Assembly (NCBI RefSeq): GCF_015477765.1 | Contig: NZ_JADLQQ010000002.1 | Location: 620,001 to 684,000, forward strand | Length of the DNA stretch: 64,000 nucleotides | Direction of reading: 5' to 3' | Source: Nocardia transvalensis | Lineage (GTDB): Bacteria; Actinomycetota; Actinomycetes; Mycobacteriales; Mycobacteriaceae | Shown: positions 53,385 to 61,431 of the stretch, piece by piece | How positions within the stretch are numbered: the first letter of the stretch is position 1 | How the letters are laid out: each line of letters opens with the position of its first letter | The notes under the pieces: generated by a model | Told to the model about the DNA's origin: nothing | Databases searched by the model: none | Seen by the model: only the letters and a program-made list of their open reading frames with translations | Translations under genes and position numbers: made by a program

Positions 53385-54674
53385 TCACGGGTAGGGGTGC
53401 GGGCGATACGGGCCCGGCCTACCGATCGTGGCCTGACCGGGCAACGGCAGCCGCGCGCACGCTTCGCGAACCTCCATATGCGGCAGGCGGGTTGCCAGCA
53501 CGCGCGCCACGGCCGGTCCCTCACCTCCCGCACCGGCCAATTCGACGGCGGCCACCTGGGATCCGGCGTCGACCAGTCGCGCTACCACCTGCATATCGTT
53601 TTCTCCGCGCCGATCGATCACCTCGTCGGTCGGCGGGCCGACCAGCGTGTCGAGCAGAGAGAACCGGTCCGGGTGGCAGTAGTAGATGACGTGGTCTTCG
53701 AAGCTGTCGAGGGTGTCGGTGGACCGGCCACGGTGCAGGCTGGCCAGCAACCGGATCTGCACCATCTCGGCGAGCGCATGCCCGATCCGCTCGGCCGGGA
53801 GCGGATGTGCGCTCAAACCCACTCCGAAGGCAGGCATTTCGAGGTGCCGGGACAGCGCGACCACGACTCCCGTTCCGACGGGACTGCGGGCCTGCAGCAG
53901 CTGGGTGTGCCACCCCAGAGCCCGCTCTTCGGCCAGGAATTCGGCGTGGTCTGCCAGTGCCCAGCCGGTGAGCAGTTCCATCGGCGTACCGGTCTGCCAG
54001 TAGCCCATGACGGTGGCCCGCTCCAGCAGTTCGTACAGACCGTGCGCAGCCGCCTGCCGGGCGGTTGCGCCGGACGCGAGCCCGACGGTGGTGACCTCGG
54101 TGAGCCGTTCGGCCGCGGGGGAGGGGCGCAAGCCCACCAGCGCTTCGGGCACCCATATCGTGTCACCATCCGGATAGCGACGGCCCCGGGTCCACGTCAG
54201 GAGCCGATCGGCGGTGTACCGAGGATAGGGCCAGCGATCCGGGAAGACCGGTGTGCCGAGGTAATCCGTGATCGCGAAGGCGGATCCGTCCTCGAAATCG
54301 GCCGACTTCGCCTGTCGGGAACCGGGGTTGGCCCATGCCCGGCTGCACTGCCGCTCCACCAGCTCGCCGACACACGAGTTCGCCGCCGCCTCGGGATCGA
54401 GGTCGCATCCGGCGACCGCCACGGGCGCGGAGTCGGTCTCGCATTCACCGAGAATCAGGACGTGCCCGTGCAGTTCGGGCCGGGGGCGAAAGTAGCGGAT
54501 GTCGACCGTGGCCGGTGACTGCCAGATCGGAGCCCAGCGCGCGAAGGCGGCGGTCAGCGCGGGCTCGATTCCGGCGAGCTGGTCCGGACTTCCGAAGGCA
54601 CGCAACCGCAACACCCGGGGTTCGGTCTCGGCGGTGCCGGACCGGGGTGCGGGCGTTGCCGGTGCGGCGTTCAC
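53385..54674 (-). CDS. YcaO-family cyclodehydratase
   Basis: A 429-residue YcaO enzyme. The first ATP/Mg motif is in SCVGELVERQ (E104, E107, R108), and the second is HGLYELLERATVMGYW (E215, E218, R219). The protein ends in PHPYP, the P-x-P-x-P tail of azoline-forming YcaOs, so backbone cyclodehydration of Cys, Ser or Thr is expected. The N-terminal 60 residues are unassigned. No E1-like or ThiF-like partner is fused or adjacent. GTG 54674 overlaps the PqqD-like stop. Last gene of the RiPP operon. Confidence 0.88.
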   Translation of the reverse strand: MNAAPATPAPRSGTAETEPRVLRLRAFGSPDQLAGIEPALTAAFARWAPIWQSPATVDIRYFRPRPELHGHVLILGECETDSAPVAVAGCDLDPEAAANSCVGELVERQCSRAWANPGSRQAKSADFEDGSAFAITDYLGTPVFPDRWPYPRYTADRLLTWTRGRRYPDGDTIWVPEALVGLRPSPAAERLTEVTTVGLASGATARQAAAHGLYELLERATVMGYWQTGTPMELLTGWALADHAEFLAEERALGWHTQLLQARSPVGTGVVVALSRHLEMPAFGVGLSAHPLPAERIGHALAEMVQIRLLASLHRGRSTDTLDSFEDHVIYYCHPDRFSLLDTLVGPPTDEVIDRRGENDMQVVARLVDAGSQVAAVELAGAGGEGPAVARVLATRLPHMEVREACARLPLPGQATIGRPGPYRPHPYP

Positions 54675-54985
54675 TTCGAACCTGCTGTCTTCTCGGCTGT
54701 TTCGGGCGCCGAACCGGCGGTGCGCACGAGCCCGCGCTCGCTCCACTCGTTCATCGTGTCGGCGATATCGATGCGAATCTGCTCGGGAACGCCGTCGTAT
54801 CGGCGGGCGCATTCGTCGGCGAGTTCGTCCACCGAACGCGGTTGGTCCAGCAGCCGCCACAGCGTCGCGGCGGTGCCTTCCAGCACGAGATAGGCGCCGC
54901 CCAGCGGAGTGAGCAGGATGCGATCGCCGAGATCCTGGGCGGTGACCGTCGGGGCGGGCCGGTACCGGATGTGACTGGCTGTCAT
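54671..54985 (-). CDS. PqqD-like RiPP recognition element protein
   Basis: A 104-residue free-standing PqqD-fold protein: IRYRPAPTVTAQDLGDRILLTPLGGAYLVLEGTAATLWRLLDQPRSVDELADECARRYD. It has the winged-helix pattern of RREs that bind the leader peptide as a beta strand and bring it to the modifying enzymes. It is likely the docking partner for YcaO, and perhaps for the peptidase fusion. It overlaps both neighbours by 4 bp. A short Ala/Lys-rich tail follows residue 90. Confidence 0.85.
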   Translation of the reverse strand: MTASHIRYRPAPTVTAQDLGDRILLTPLGGAYLVLEGTAATLWRLLDQPRSVDELADECARRYDGVPEQIRIDIADTMNEWSERGLVRTAGSAPETAEKTAGSK

Positions 54986-56934
54986 GATTGTCGGGTTCCC
55001 CTTTCGAGTCGATGAGACGGCGCACCGACCAGGCGCAGCACTACGTTCGTGATACGGAAGGCGATTCGCTGGGTGAGCACGGCCGCGAGAACCACCGCCA
55101 GTGGCAGGCGCCGTCGCTGTGCCGCGACGACCCAGCGGTCGGCCGCGGCGACGATGCGGCCCGATCGCCGGGCCACCGGGCCGATCAGATGCACGGTGGT
55201 GGTCTTTGCGCGCCGGGTTGTCCTGGCCGCGATCACGGTGCCGAGCACCGAATCCAGTGGTACCCAGAATGCGGAGTACGGGTTGTTCCGGTCGTAGTTG
55301 TCGGCGCACTGCAGGATTTCCGTACCGTCCTCGCCGGTGCGCCAGGCAGCGATGCGGTGGGCGGCGAGAATGTCCTGCGGAAGTTCCACCAGCGCGATGC
55401 TGCCCACCGCGGCGGCCGGATCCGGTGTACCCCAGGCGATCCGCACGCGGGTCGCCGTGCCGAACAGCGGAGACATGCTGCGCGATGCGTCGAGGATCGA
55501 GATCTCCGTGGTGGTTCCGGCGGCACGATACCGTTCACGCAGCAGTCGACGGGCAAGGCTGCGGGATGAGGACGGCCCGGCACTCGTCGGGCCGGGCACC
55601 GCATGCACCGCGCGAATGCGGTGCGGCATGGTCGCGGTGGCGCCCTCGCGGTAGGGGTGGCGTGCCGCGACCGACAGGACACGCCCCTGCGGGCATGCCA
55701 GATCGGTGAGCGGTCCCGCCAGGGGACGGATATCGACTTCGAGTGCGGCATTTTCGGTTCGCAGCGCCGCGGCCACGCGCTCGGCGTCATCGCGGCGATC
55801 CACATGCATCACCGCGGTCTCCTCGTCGCGATGTTCGAGGACGAAGCCGTGCTCGGTGACCGCGGAGGCGGCGGTGAGCAGGCGGTGCACCGGAACCTGT
55901 GCGATCATCCGGTCGCCGTCGGGGAGGCGGCCGAGCACCTCCACCAGCGGCAGCACCCGCCCGCATCCGCAGTCCGACGGTGGCCGCAGAATCGCCGCAT
56001 CGCCGATCAGATAGCGCAGCAACGGCATTGCCGTATCGACCAGATCCGTCACCGCCAGCCGCCCGGCCCGGCCGTAATCCTGGGGTCTCCCGTCGTCGTC
56101 GACCACCTCCAGGTGCAGGTAGTCCGCATTGACGTGCATGCCGGTGCATTCCGGGAACGAGAATGCCAGTGGCACGGAAATTTCCGCGGCACAGTACATC
56201 TGGACCAGGGGAGGGAATTCCGGCCGCCAACCGCGAGCGTGCTCGGGCCGCAGCACCTCGAACGAGGAGGCGACCGCGACGACACCGTCCCAGCGGGTGA
56301 CTCGTGCGGCCAAGGCGGGCACCATATCCGGTCCCACCAGGAGCAGCTCACTGCCGATTCTGTTGCGGCCCAACCGCTCGAGGACGGTATCCACACCCTC
56401 TTCGCGGTATCCGACCCGGGAGTCACGGACGACGGCATTGTCGCGTCCGGAACCCGGCCACGGTGTGGCGCAGGTGATGTCGAAGACCCAGGGGAGTCCG
56501 AGCCCGCGATACCAGCGGCGTTCGCAGATCGCTCGGTGACGCAGGGACGACCGGCTGCGCAGGACATGACTGGCCGCGCCCTGGGTGCCGGAGGTGAAGG
56601 TGACGTCCACCTCCTCGGGAGACAGCGCGGTATTGGCGAGAGCGGCTGTCCGCGAGCGCAGTTCGGCACGGGGCAGTACGGGCAGGCGGGCAAGTTCGTC
56701 CACATTCGTGATCGCACCCACGGCGGCATCACCCACGGCCGCCGGGTAATACGCGGTCGCGCCGGCCGCTGCCAGCACGTTTCCCAGCAGGGCGTCGCGG
56801 TGAGCCGCTACGGCGGCCTCATCCCACTGCCTGCGCAATGCCTGCTCGACCTCTCGCCCGCCGACGGCCCGGGTACGCGGACCTGCCAGCCGGCGCAGCG
56901 CGTAGCGGCCGTAGCGGCGCTCCCAGGACGGCAC
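54982..56934 (-). CDS. PaaK-like adenylate-forming protein fused to an S24/S26-type peptidase domain
   Basis: A 650-residue fusion. The first 450 residues resemble phenylacetate-CoA-ligase-type adenylators, with FTSGTQGAASHVLRS, MYCAAEISVPLAF and YLIGDAAILRPPSDCGCGR, EVLGRLPDGDRM. From about 465 to 575 there is a signal-peptidase-like domain. SRSMSPLF has the Ser (S486), ILAAHRIAAW the His (H526), and LQCADNYDRNN with a D-x-VLG ending replaces tkGD-N-x-x-D. A Ser-His dyad fits the SEC11 type. A hydrophobic C-terminal stretch (LPLAVVLAAVL) may touch membrane. It probably cleaves the leader; the adenylator's role is open. Confidence 0.75.
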   Translation of the reverse strand: MPSWERRYGRYALRRLAGPRTRAVGGREVEQALRRQWDEAAVAAHRDALLGNVLAAAGATAYYPAAVGDAAVGAITNVDELARLPVLPRAELRSRTAALANTALSPEEVDVTFTSGTQGAASHVLRSRSSLRHRAICERRWYRGLGLPWVFDITCATPWPGSGRDNAVVRDSRVGYREEGVDTVLERLGRNRIGSELLLVGPDMVPALAARVTRWDGVVAVASSFEVLRPEHARGWRPEFPPLVQMYCAAEISVPLAFSFPECTGMHVNADYLHLEVVDDDGRPQDYGRAGRLAVTDLVDTAMPLLRYLIGDAAILRPPSDCGCGRVLPLVEVLGRLPDGDRMIAQVPVHRLLTAASAVTEHGFVLEHRDEETAVMHVDRRDDAERVAAALRTENAALEVDIRPLAGPLTDLACPQGRVLSVAARHPYREGATATMPHRIRAVHAVPGPTSAGPSSSRSLARRLLRERYRAAGTTTEISILDASRSMSPLFGTATRVRIAWGTPDPAAAVGSIALVELPQDILAAHRIAAWRTGEDGTEILQCADNYDRNNPYSAFWVPLDSVLGTVIAARTTRRAKTTTVHLIGPVARRSGRIVAAADRWVVAAQRRRLPLAVVLAAVLTQRIAFRITNVVLRLVGAPSHRLERGTRQS

Positions 56935-56937
56935 CGC

Positions 56938-58005
56938 TCACTCCCTCGTGCCGAGAAGCTCGCTCAGCGGATCTCGATACCGCTCGTCGCGTGGCCAACC
57001 GAGCAGGAAGCCGCCGACATGGCCCTCGATCAGCGGATCCAGTCCGAGCATCCGCGCATTGACCAGTTCGTTGCCGCCGTTGAGAACGCATCCGCCCAGA
57101 CCGAGCGCCGTGGCGACCAGATACCACGTCTGATAGAGCGCGCCGAGATCCTGGTAGACGATGCTCAGGCCGTTGTTCTCGTACTTCCACATGGTGCGCC
57201 CGAAGACCGCGGTGACCAGCAGTACCACCGCCGGATCACCCTCGAGCAGTTCGGTTTGCTCGCGCAGTTGTTCCGGCATCCGCGCGAACCACTCGTCCAG
57301 GTCGCCGTGTCGGCACAGCACCGAGGCGAATGGATCGAAGCGGTAGATCGCCGGTGCCAGATCGGGCATCTGCACCGGCCACAGATAGATCTCCAGGGGA
57401 TGGCGGCCACCGCCCGAGGGAACCGGCCGCCAGCTGACGCCGCTGCCATAGGCCTCGGCACTGTGCTGGACCTCGGACGTTGCCCGCAGGAATCGACCCA
57501 GAGTCGGTAGATCGAGGGGCCGATCGGCGAATCGGCGGCAGGTCCGGCGGCGCGACAGCACCTCGGTGAAGAACGCGGGATCCGCGGGCAGATCGAGATC
57601 GCCATCCGGCAGGGCCACGACCTCGCCGCCCAAGGGTTTACGCGGCGAAGGCATATCCTCCGGATGCAGCACCGGGCGTTTGTGTCCCGTGGCGCGCATC
57701 CGCTGAATCACGAGTTCATGGGGATCCCACCAGGCTCCGGCCGACAGCCTGCGCGGTTCTATCAGCAGCTCCGCAGCGACCAGGCCGAGCACCACGTCCG
57801 GGCTCGCCCCGCTCACCTCCGCCAATTTGTCGACGGTGGCGGGCACGTCGGCGGCGGTGAGGACCTGCCACGCCGGGTCGGTCAGCCGATAGCGCCGGCC
57901 GCTGGTGCCGGCCGTGGCGATCATGCCGGAGTTCGACCAACACACCGTGACGTACGGCGAACGCACCACCTGCCGTGGTGAACTCCCGGCCACAGACGCA
58001 TTCAA
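56938..58005 (-). CDS. SagB-type nitroreductase-fold dehydrogenase
   Basis: About 355 residues of SagB-type FMN oxidoreductase. It has RSPYVTVCWSNSG and a peptide-binding extension at the N terminus, then RRTCRRFADRPLDLPTLGRFL, PSGGGRHPLEIYL, and the MWKYENNGLSIVYQDLGALYQTWYLVATALGLGGC catalytic stretch with Lys-Tyr. It would oxidise azolines to azoles. TTG 58005 has GGGGG at 58011-58015; GTG 58044 and GTG 57993 are alternatives. It lies 93 bp after the precursor gene, behind a hairpin, and 3 bp before the fusion gene. Confidence 0.85.
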   Translation of the reverse strand: MNASVAGSSPRQVVRSPYVTVCWSNSGMIATAGTSGRRYRLTDPAWQVLTAADVPATVDKLAEVSGASPDVVLGLVAAELLIEPRRLSAGAWWDPHELVIQRMRATGHKRPVLHPEDMPSPRKPLGGEVVALPDGDLDLPADPAFFTEVLSRRRTCRRFADRPLDLPTLGRFLRATSEVQHSAEAYGSGVSWRPVPSGGGRHPLEIYLWPVQMPDLAPAIYRFDPFASVLCRHGDLDEWFARMPEQLREQTELLEGDPAVVLLVTAVFGRTMWKYENNGLSIVYQDLGALYQTWYLVATALGLGGCVLNGGNELVNARMLGLDPLIEGHVGGFLLGWPRDERYRDPLSELLGTRE

Positions 58006-58053
58006 CAGATCCCCCGACCGTCGACGGACAACAGAAGGCAACACAGAAGACAG

Positions 58054-58083
58054 GGCCCCGGCGGTCCATGGCCGGCCGGGACC
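58054..58083 (-). terminator. Attenuator hairpin between precursor and SagB genes
   Basis: Read on the minus strand, GGTCCCGGC (58083-58075) pairs with GCCGGGGCC (58062-58054), one pair being G-U. It begins 16 bp after the precursor stop. Such hairpins let the short precursor be expressed above the modifying enzymes. Confidence 0.5.
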
Positions 58084-58098
58084 CGCCTATCGCACGGT

Positions 58099-58212
58099 TC
58101 AGACGAAGTCCGTGCAGACCGTGATGACCGCAAAGGCGACATCCAGTTCGGCCATGCTCTCCAGCTCGGCCACCGGAAGCTCCCGCACCTGCGGCTTCTC
58201 CCACTTGACCAT
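58099..58212 (-). CDS. Candidate RiPP precursor peptide
   Basis: A 37-residue peptide that starts MVKWEKPQVRELPV and ends AFAVITVCTDFV. GGGAGGG eight bases before ATG 58212 is a strong ribosome site. The first half (W4, P7, V9, L12) looks like a leader that binds an RRE; the Glu/Leu-rich middle ends with ELD. The tail has one Cys (C33) and two Thr (T31, T34) as YcaO targets, and D35 as a possible methylation or isoaspartate site. It is the first gene of the SagB/fusion/PqqD/YcaO operon. No cleavage site is evident; position 24-27 is a guess. Confidence 0.72.
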   Translation of the reverse strand: MVKWEKPQVRELPVAELESMAELDVAFAVITVCTDFV

Positions 58213-58344
58213 GTTCGCAACCCTCCCTTCACCTGGCGAACGAACCGACCGGTGACCACGAACCCCCGAACATGCAGAACCCGAATACAATCGGCGGCCC
58301 TACCAGGGCCCGCTTGGGTCGGCAGCCTTATCGTACTGTGATGG

Positions 58345-58363
58345 GATCATTGTGACAATGATC
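58345..58363. promoter_or_regulatory. 19-bp palindrome in the precursor/methyltransferase spacer
   Basis: GATCATTGT and its exact complement flank one G (58345-58363) in the 233-bp divergent spacer. The AT-rich flanks suggest promoters, so this is a candidate operator for both directions. No regulator gene sits within region 6. Confidence 0.6.
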
Positions 58364-58445
58364 GAAAAATGTTGCGACACAGCAGATAACGTTCAGCGAA
58401 CCGACTGGGTGCGAGACGCGGGTGACGACAGGGAGGCGAGGGAGT

Positions 58446-59579
58446 ATGGCTCGACAGGCATCGGTGGCCGAAACCGCCCGGGCGCGCATGGTGACCGAAC
58501 TAGCGGCGGCGATGCCGGGGTTGTCCGATCGCGTGCGCGCGGCCATGTCCACGGTGCCGCGCGAAGACTTTCTGCCCGAAGGCATCTCGATCGAGCAGGC
58601 CTACACCGATGCGCCGGTGACCTTGGCCGTCGAGGACGGCTTCCCGACCAGCACCGCCAGCCAGCCGTCCGTGGTCGCGCAGATGCTCGAGCAGCTGTCC
58701 GTCCGGTCCGGCGACAAGGTTCTCGAGATCGGTACCGCCAGTGGTTACAACGCCGCCCTGCTGCAACACCTGGTCGGCCCGAGCGGGCAGGTGCACTCCG
58801 TGGAGATCGATCCGGAGCTGGCCGCGGCCGCTCGCGAGCGACTGCGCCGCTCGGCCGGATCGGTCACGGTGCACACCGTGGACGGGTGGGCCGGTGTTCC
58901 CGACGCGGCCCCCTTCGACCGGATCATCGCCACGGTCGGCGTGTACGACCTGTCGCCGCACTGGCTCGCGCAACTGCGCGAGGGCGGCATCGTGGTGGTA
59001 CCGCTGTGGCTGCGCCCCGGTGTCGAACTGTCGGTCGCATTCCACAACGAGGGCGGGGTGCTCACGGGCCGGTCCGCCCTCCACTGCGCATTCCTGCGGC
59101 TGCGCGGCGACCACGCCGGACCGGACAGCTACCGCATGGTCTCCGATACCCGGTTCGCGATCGGCGAGTCGCTGTCCGACGACCGCCTCGGCACCCTGCA
59201 GGCCCTCCTGTCCGCCGCCCCGGCGAGCACGGCGGCACCCACGCTGCCCGCACACTGGTACGCCACCGTCGCACTCCGGGACCACCGGGCCATCCAAATC
59301 TTCTCGCTCACCGACCCGCCCGATATCTCCTACGGCCTGTTCGACCCCGACCGCCACGGCCTGGCCCTCATCACCGGCGACCACCTGCAGACCTACGGAA
59401 ACCCTGACGTAGGCGCAGAACTACACGCAGCAATCAGCCACACGCACCCGGTCGACCCGTCCCACTGGACCATCCACGCCGTCCCGGCCGACCGACCCGG
59501 ACCGCCGACAACCCGTCCGAACGCAGCGGTAACCATCACCCGCCGCAACTTCCGCTACACGATCGAGACCGATCATTGA
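58446..59579 (+). CDS. Protein-L-isoaspartate-type O-methyltransferase (RiPP-associated)
   Basis: A 377-residue methyltransferase. The PIMT core (about 1-220) has VPREDFLP, TSTASQPSVVAQMLEQL, SAM-binding VLEIGTASGYNAALL, and IIATVGVYDLSPHW. The last 150 residues are an extension seen in PIMT homologues of RiPP clusters, such as the FxLD-system methyltransferases (from memory). It would methylate an Asp side chain or the C terminus of the peptide made by the divergent operon, possibly leading to isoaspartate or aspartimide. ATG 58446 follows GGGAGGCGAGGGAG. Confidence 0.85.
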   Translation: MARQASVAETARARMVTELAAAMPGLSDRVRAAMSTVPREDFLPEGISIEQAYTDAPVTLAVEDGFPTSTASQPSVVAQMLEQLSVRSGDKVLEIGTASGYNAALLQHLVGPSGQVHSVEIDPELAAAARERLRRSAGSVTVHTVDGWAGVPDAAPFDRIIATVGVYDLSPHWLAQLREGGIVVVPLWLRPGVELSVAFHNEGGVLTGRSALHCAFLRLRGDHAGPDSYRMVSDTRFAIGESLSDDRLGTLQALLSAAPASTAAPTLPAHWYATVALRDHRAIQIFSLTDPPDISYGLFDPDRHGLALITGDHLQTYGNPDVGAELHAAISHTHPVDPSHWTIHAVPADRPGPPTTRPNAAVTITRRNFRYTIETDH

Positions 59580-59674
59580 CAGCCGCTCGCACACCGCGGC
59601 AGCACCCGATGTGCCGGTAGGGCGATCGTCGCCTATGCTGTGCGACACAATCACATATCGGGCCGCGACGAATT

Positions 59675-59849
59675 GGAGCGGGAGAGTCCCCGGTGACGGG
59701 GCGCCGAAGGAGCAACCTCCCCGGAATCTCTCAGGTCCAGGTACCGCTTCGATCAGGCCACTCTGGAAAGCAGGCGTACCGAGCGCCTCACCCACGGTGC
59801 AAACCGCCCCTCGGCGGTGAAGCTCTCAGGTCCCATGACAGAGGGGGAG
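59675..59849 (+). ncRNA. Tandem glycine riboswitch
   Basis: Two glycine aptamers in series. The first begins GGAGCGGGAGAG, holds CGCCGAAGGAGCAA and the conserved CTCTCAGGTCCAGGTACCGC, and closes with CACTCTGG. The second has ACGGTGCAAACC, then CTCTCAGGTCCCATGACAGAGGGGGAG. It lies about 100 bp before gcvT, which it should switch on when glycine is in excess. A further hairpin, ACCGGGC-GACA-GCCCGGT (59857-59874), may be part of the expression platform. Bases 59580-59674 show no gene. Confidence 0.93.
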
Positions 59850-59891
59850 TTCCGTAACCGGGCGACAGCCCGGTCGACCCGAGGACTTCCC

Positions 59892-59951
59892 ATGACTGTC
59901 GTTTTCGACGTTGTGCCCGCCCGCCTCCTCGTCGAAGGGGGTCGCCGGTGA
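59892..59951 (+). CDS. Short leader ORF overlapping gcvT
   Basis: A 19-codon frame, [19 protein letters not shown], starts at ATG 59892 with GAGGA seven bases upstream. It ends with TGA inside the gcvT GTG start (GTGA). The gcvT ribosome site AAGGGGG lies in its last codons, so ribosomes finishing the leader could restart at gcvT. It lies after the riboswitch hairpin, so it may link riboswitch state to translation. It could also be a chance frame. Confidence 0.5.
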   Translation: MTVVFDVVPARLLVEGGRR

Positions 59952-61039
59952 GCACGCTGTCGCCGCTGGATGCCGTGCACTCCGCATCGGGCGCCTCGTT
60001 CATCGACTTCGGCGGGTGGCGCATGCCGGTGCGCTACAGCAGCGAACTCGCCGAGCATCGGGCGGTGCGGGAGGCCGCCGGGATCTTCGATCTGTCCCAT
60101 ATGGGCGAGATCGAGGTGTCCGGGCCGGAAGCCGCCCGCATGCTGGACTTCGCGCTGGTCGGTCACCTGTCCGCGGTGCCGGTCGGCCGCGCCCGCTACA
60201 CGATGCTGTGCCACGACAACGGTGGTGTGCTCGACGACCTGGTGGTGTACCGGCTCGCCCCGGACCGTTTCCTGGTAGTGGCCAATGCCGCCAATGCCCA
60301 TGTGATCTACGTGCTGCTGCGCGACCGCGCCCACGGGTTCGTCGCCGAGGTGACCGACCGCTCCGCGGAGTTCGCGTTGATCGCGGTGCAGGGGCCGCGC
60401 TCGGCCGCCATCGTCGGTGCCGTGACCGACGCCGATCTCGCGGCGCTGAAGTATTACGCGAGTACCGCCACCCGCCTGGCCGGGGTCGACGTGCTGCTGG
60501 CCCGGACCGGGTACACCGGCGAGGACGGTTTCGAGGTGTACTGCCCGCCGCAACGCTCCGCCGACGTCTGGCGGGCCCTCGTCGACGCGGGCCGTCCCCA
60601 CGGCCTGCAACCGGCCGGTCTGGCCTGCCGGGACACGCTGCGGCTCGAGGCCGGAATGCCGTTGTACGGCAACGAACTCCACGTGGGCATCACACCGTTC
60701 GAGGTCGGTCTGGGCCGGGTCGTGAAGTTCGACAAGCCGGGCAGGTTCGTCGGTCGCGAGGCGCTGGCCGCTCGGCGGCAGGCCGGGAGCGATCGGATTC
60801 TGGTCGGATTGGCCGGTGATGGCCGCCGCGCGGGGCGGCACGGCTATTCCGTGTTCGACGGTGACAACGAGGTCGGTGTCGTCACCAGTGGCGCACTGTC
60901 GCCCACGCTCGCAAAGCCGATTGCGATGGCGATGGTGGCCACCAAGTACGCCGAGGCGGGCACCGCATTGACCGTCGACATCCGTGGCCGCCGCGAGCCG
61001 GTCGAGGTCACCTCCCTTCCCTTCTACTCCCGTTCCTGA
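59948..61039 (+). CDS. gcvT: Glycine cleavage system T protein (aminomethyltransferase)
   Basis: A 363-residue T protein. [40 protein letters not shown] is the folate-binding start; [28 protein letters not shown] and the C-terminal [19 protein letters not shown] blocks are conserved. It takes the aminomethyl group from H protein, makes methylenetetrahydrofolate and releases ammonia. GTG 59948 is placed by AAGGGGG. It is the first enzyme gene after the glycine riboswitch, followed by gcvH 14 bp on. Confidence 0.95.
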   Translation: MSTLSPLDAVHSASGASFIDFGGWRMPVRYSSELAEHRAVREAAGIFDLSHMGEIEVSGPEAARMLDFALVGHLSAVPVGRARYTMLCHDNGGVLDDLVVYRLAPDRFLVVANAANAHVIYVLLRDRAHGFVAEVTDRSAEFALIAVQGPRSAAIVGAVTDADLAALKYYASTATRLAGVDVLLARTGYTGEDGFEVYCPPQRSADVWRALVDAGRPHGLQPAGLACRDTLRLEAGMPLYGNELHVGITPFEVGLGRVVKFDKPGRFVGREALAARRQAGSDRILVGLAGDGRRAGRHGYSVFDGDNEVGVVTSGALSPTLAKPIAMAMVATKYAEAGTALTVDIRGRREPVEVTSLPFYSRS

Positions 61040-61053
61040 AAGGCCTGTCCGCC

Positions 61054-61422
61054 ATGAGCTTTCCCGAGCATCTGCGTTACACCGAAGAGCACGAGTGGCT
61101 CGACACCGCCGATGATGTCGCCACCATCGGCGTGACCGAATACGCCGCGTCCTCGCTCGGTGACATCGTGTTCGTCCAGCTGCCCGCCGTCGGCGACCGC
61201 GTCGTTCGTGGCGAGACGTGCGGTGAGATCGAATCCACCAAGTCCGTCAGCGATCTGTACTCACCGGTGTCGGGCGAGGTCGTCGAGGTGAACGACGCCG
61301 TCGTGGAGGGTCCCGAGATCGTGAATACCGACCCCTACGGCAAGGGCTGGCTGTTCCGCGTCCGGGTCGAGGAGGTCGGCGAACTGCTGGACGCCTCGGC
61401 CTATGCCGCGCTGACCGCCTGA
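61054..61422 (+). CDS. gcvH: Glycine cleavage system H protein
   Basis: A 122-residue lipoyl carrier. [37 protein letters not shown] leads to the lipoyl Lys in [19 protein letters not shown] (about residue 63). It shuttles the aminomethyl group between P, T and L proteins. Length and motif are standard. It is 9 bp before sdaA. gcvP is not in the window. Confidence 0.96.
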   Translation: MSFPEHLRYTEEHEWLDTADDVATIGVTEYAASSLGDIVFVQLPAVGDRVVRGETCGEIESTKSVSDLYSPVSGEVVEVNDAVVEGPEIVNTDPYGKGWLFRVRVEEVGELLDASAYAALTA

Positions 61423-61431
61423 GGAACGACC

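Noticed and set aside
58009..58020. ATCCCCCGACCG as a third copy of the region 4 operator
   Set aside because: Only part of the motif matches, it is not palindromic, and on the minus strand its GGGGG acts as the ribosome site of the SagB-type gene.
58099..58290. Longer precursor starting upstream at 58290
   Set aside because: The added N terminus reads as non-coding and lacks a ribosome site, while ATG 58212 has a strong GGGAGGG at correct spacing.
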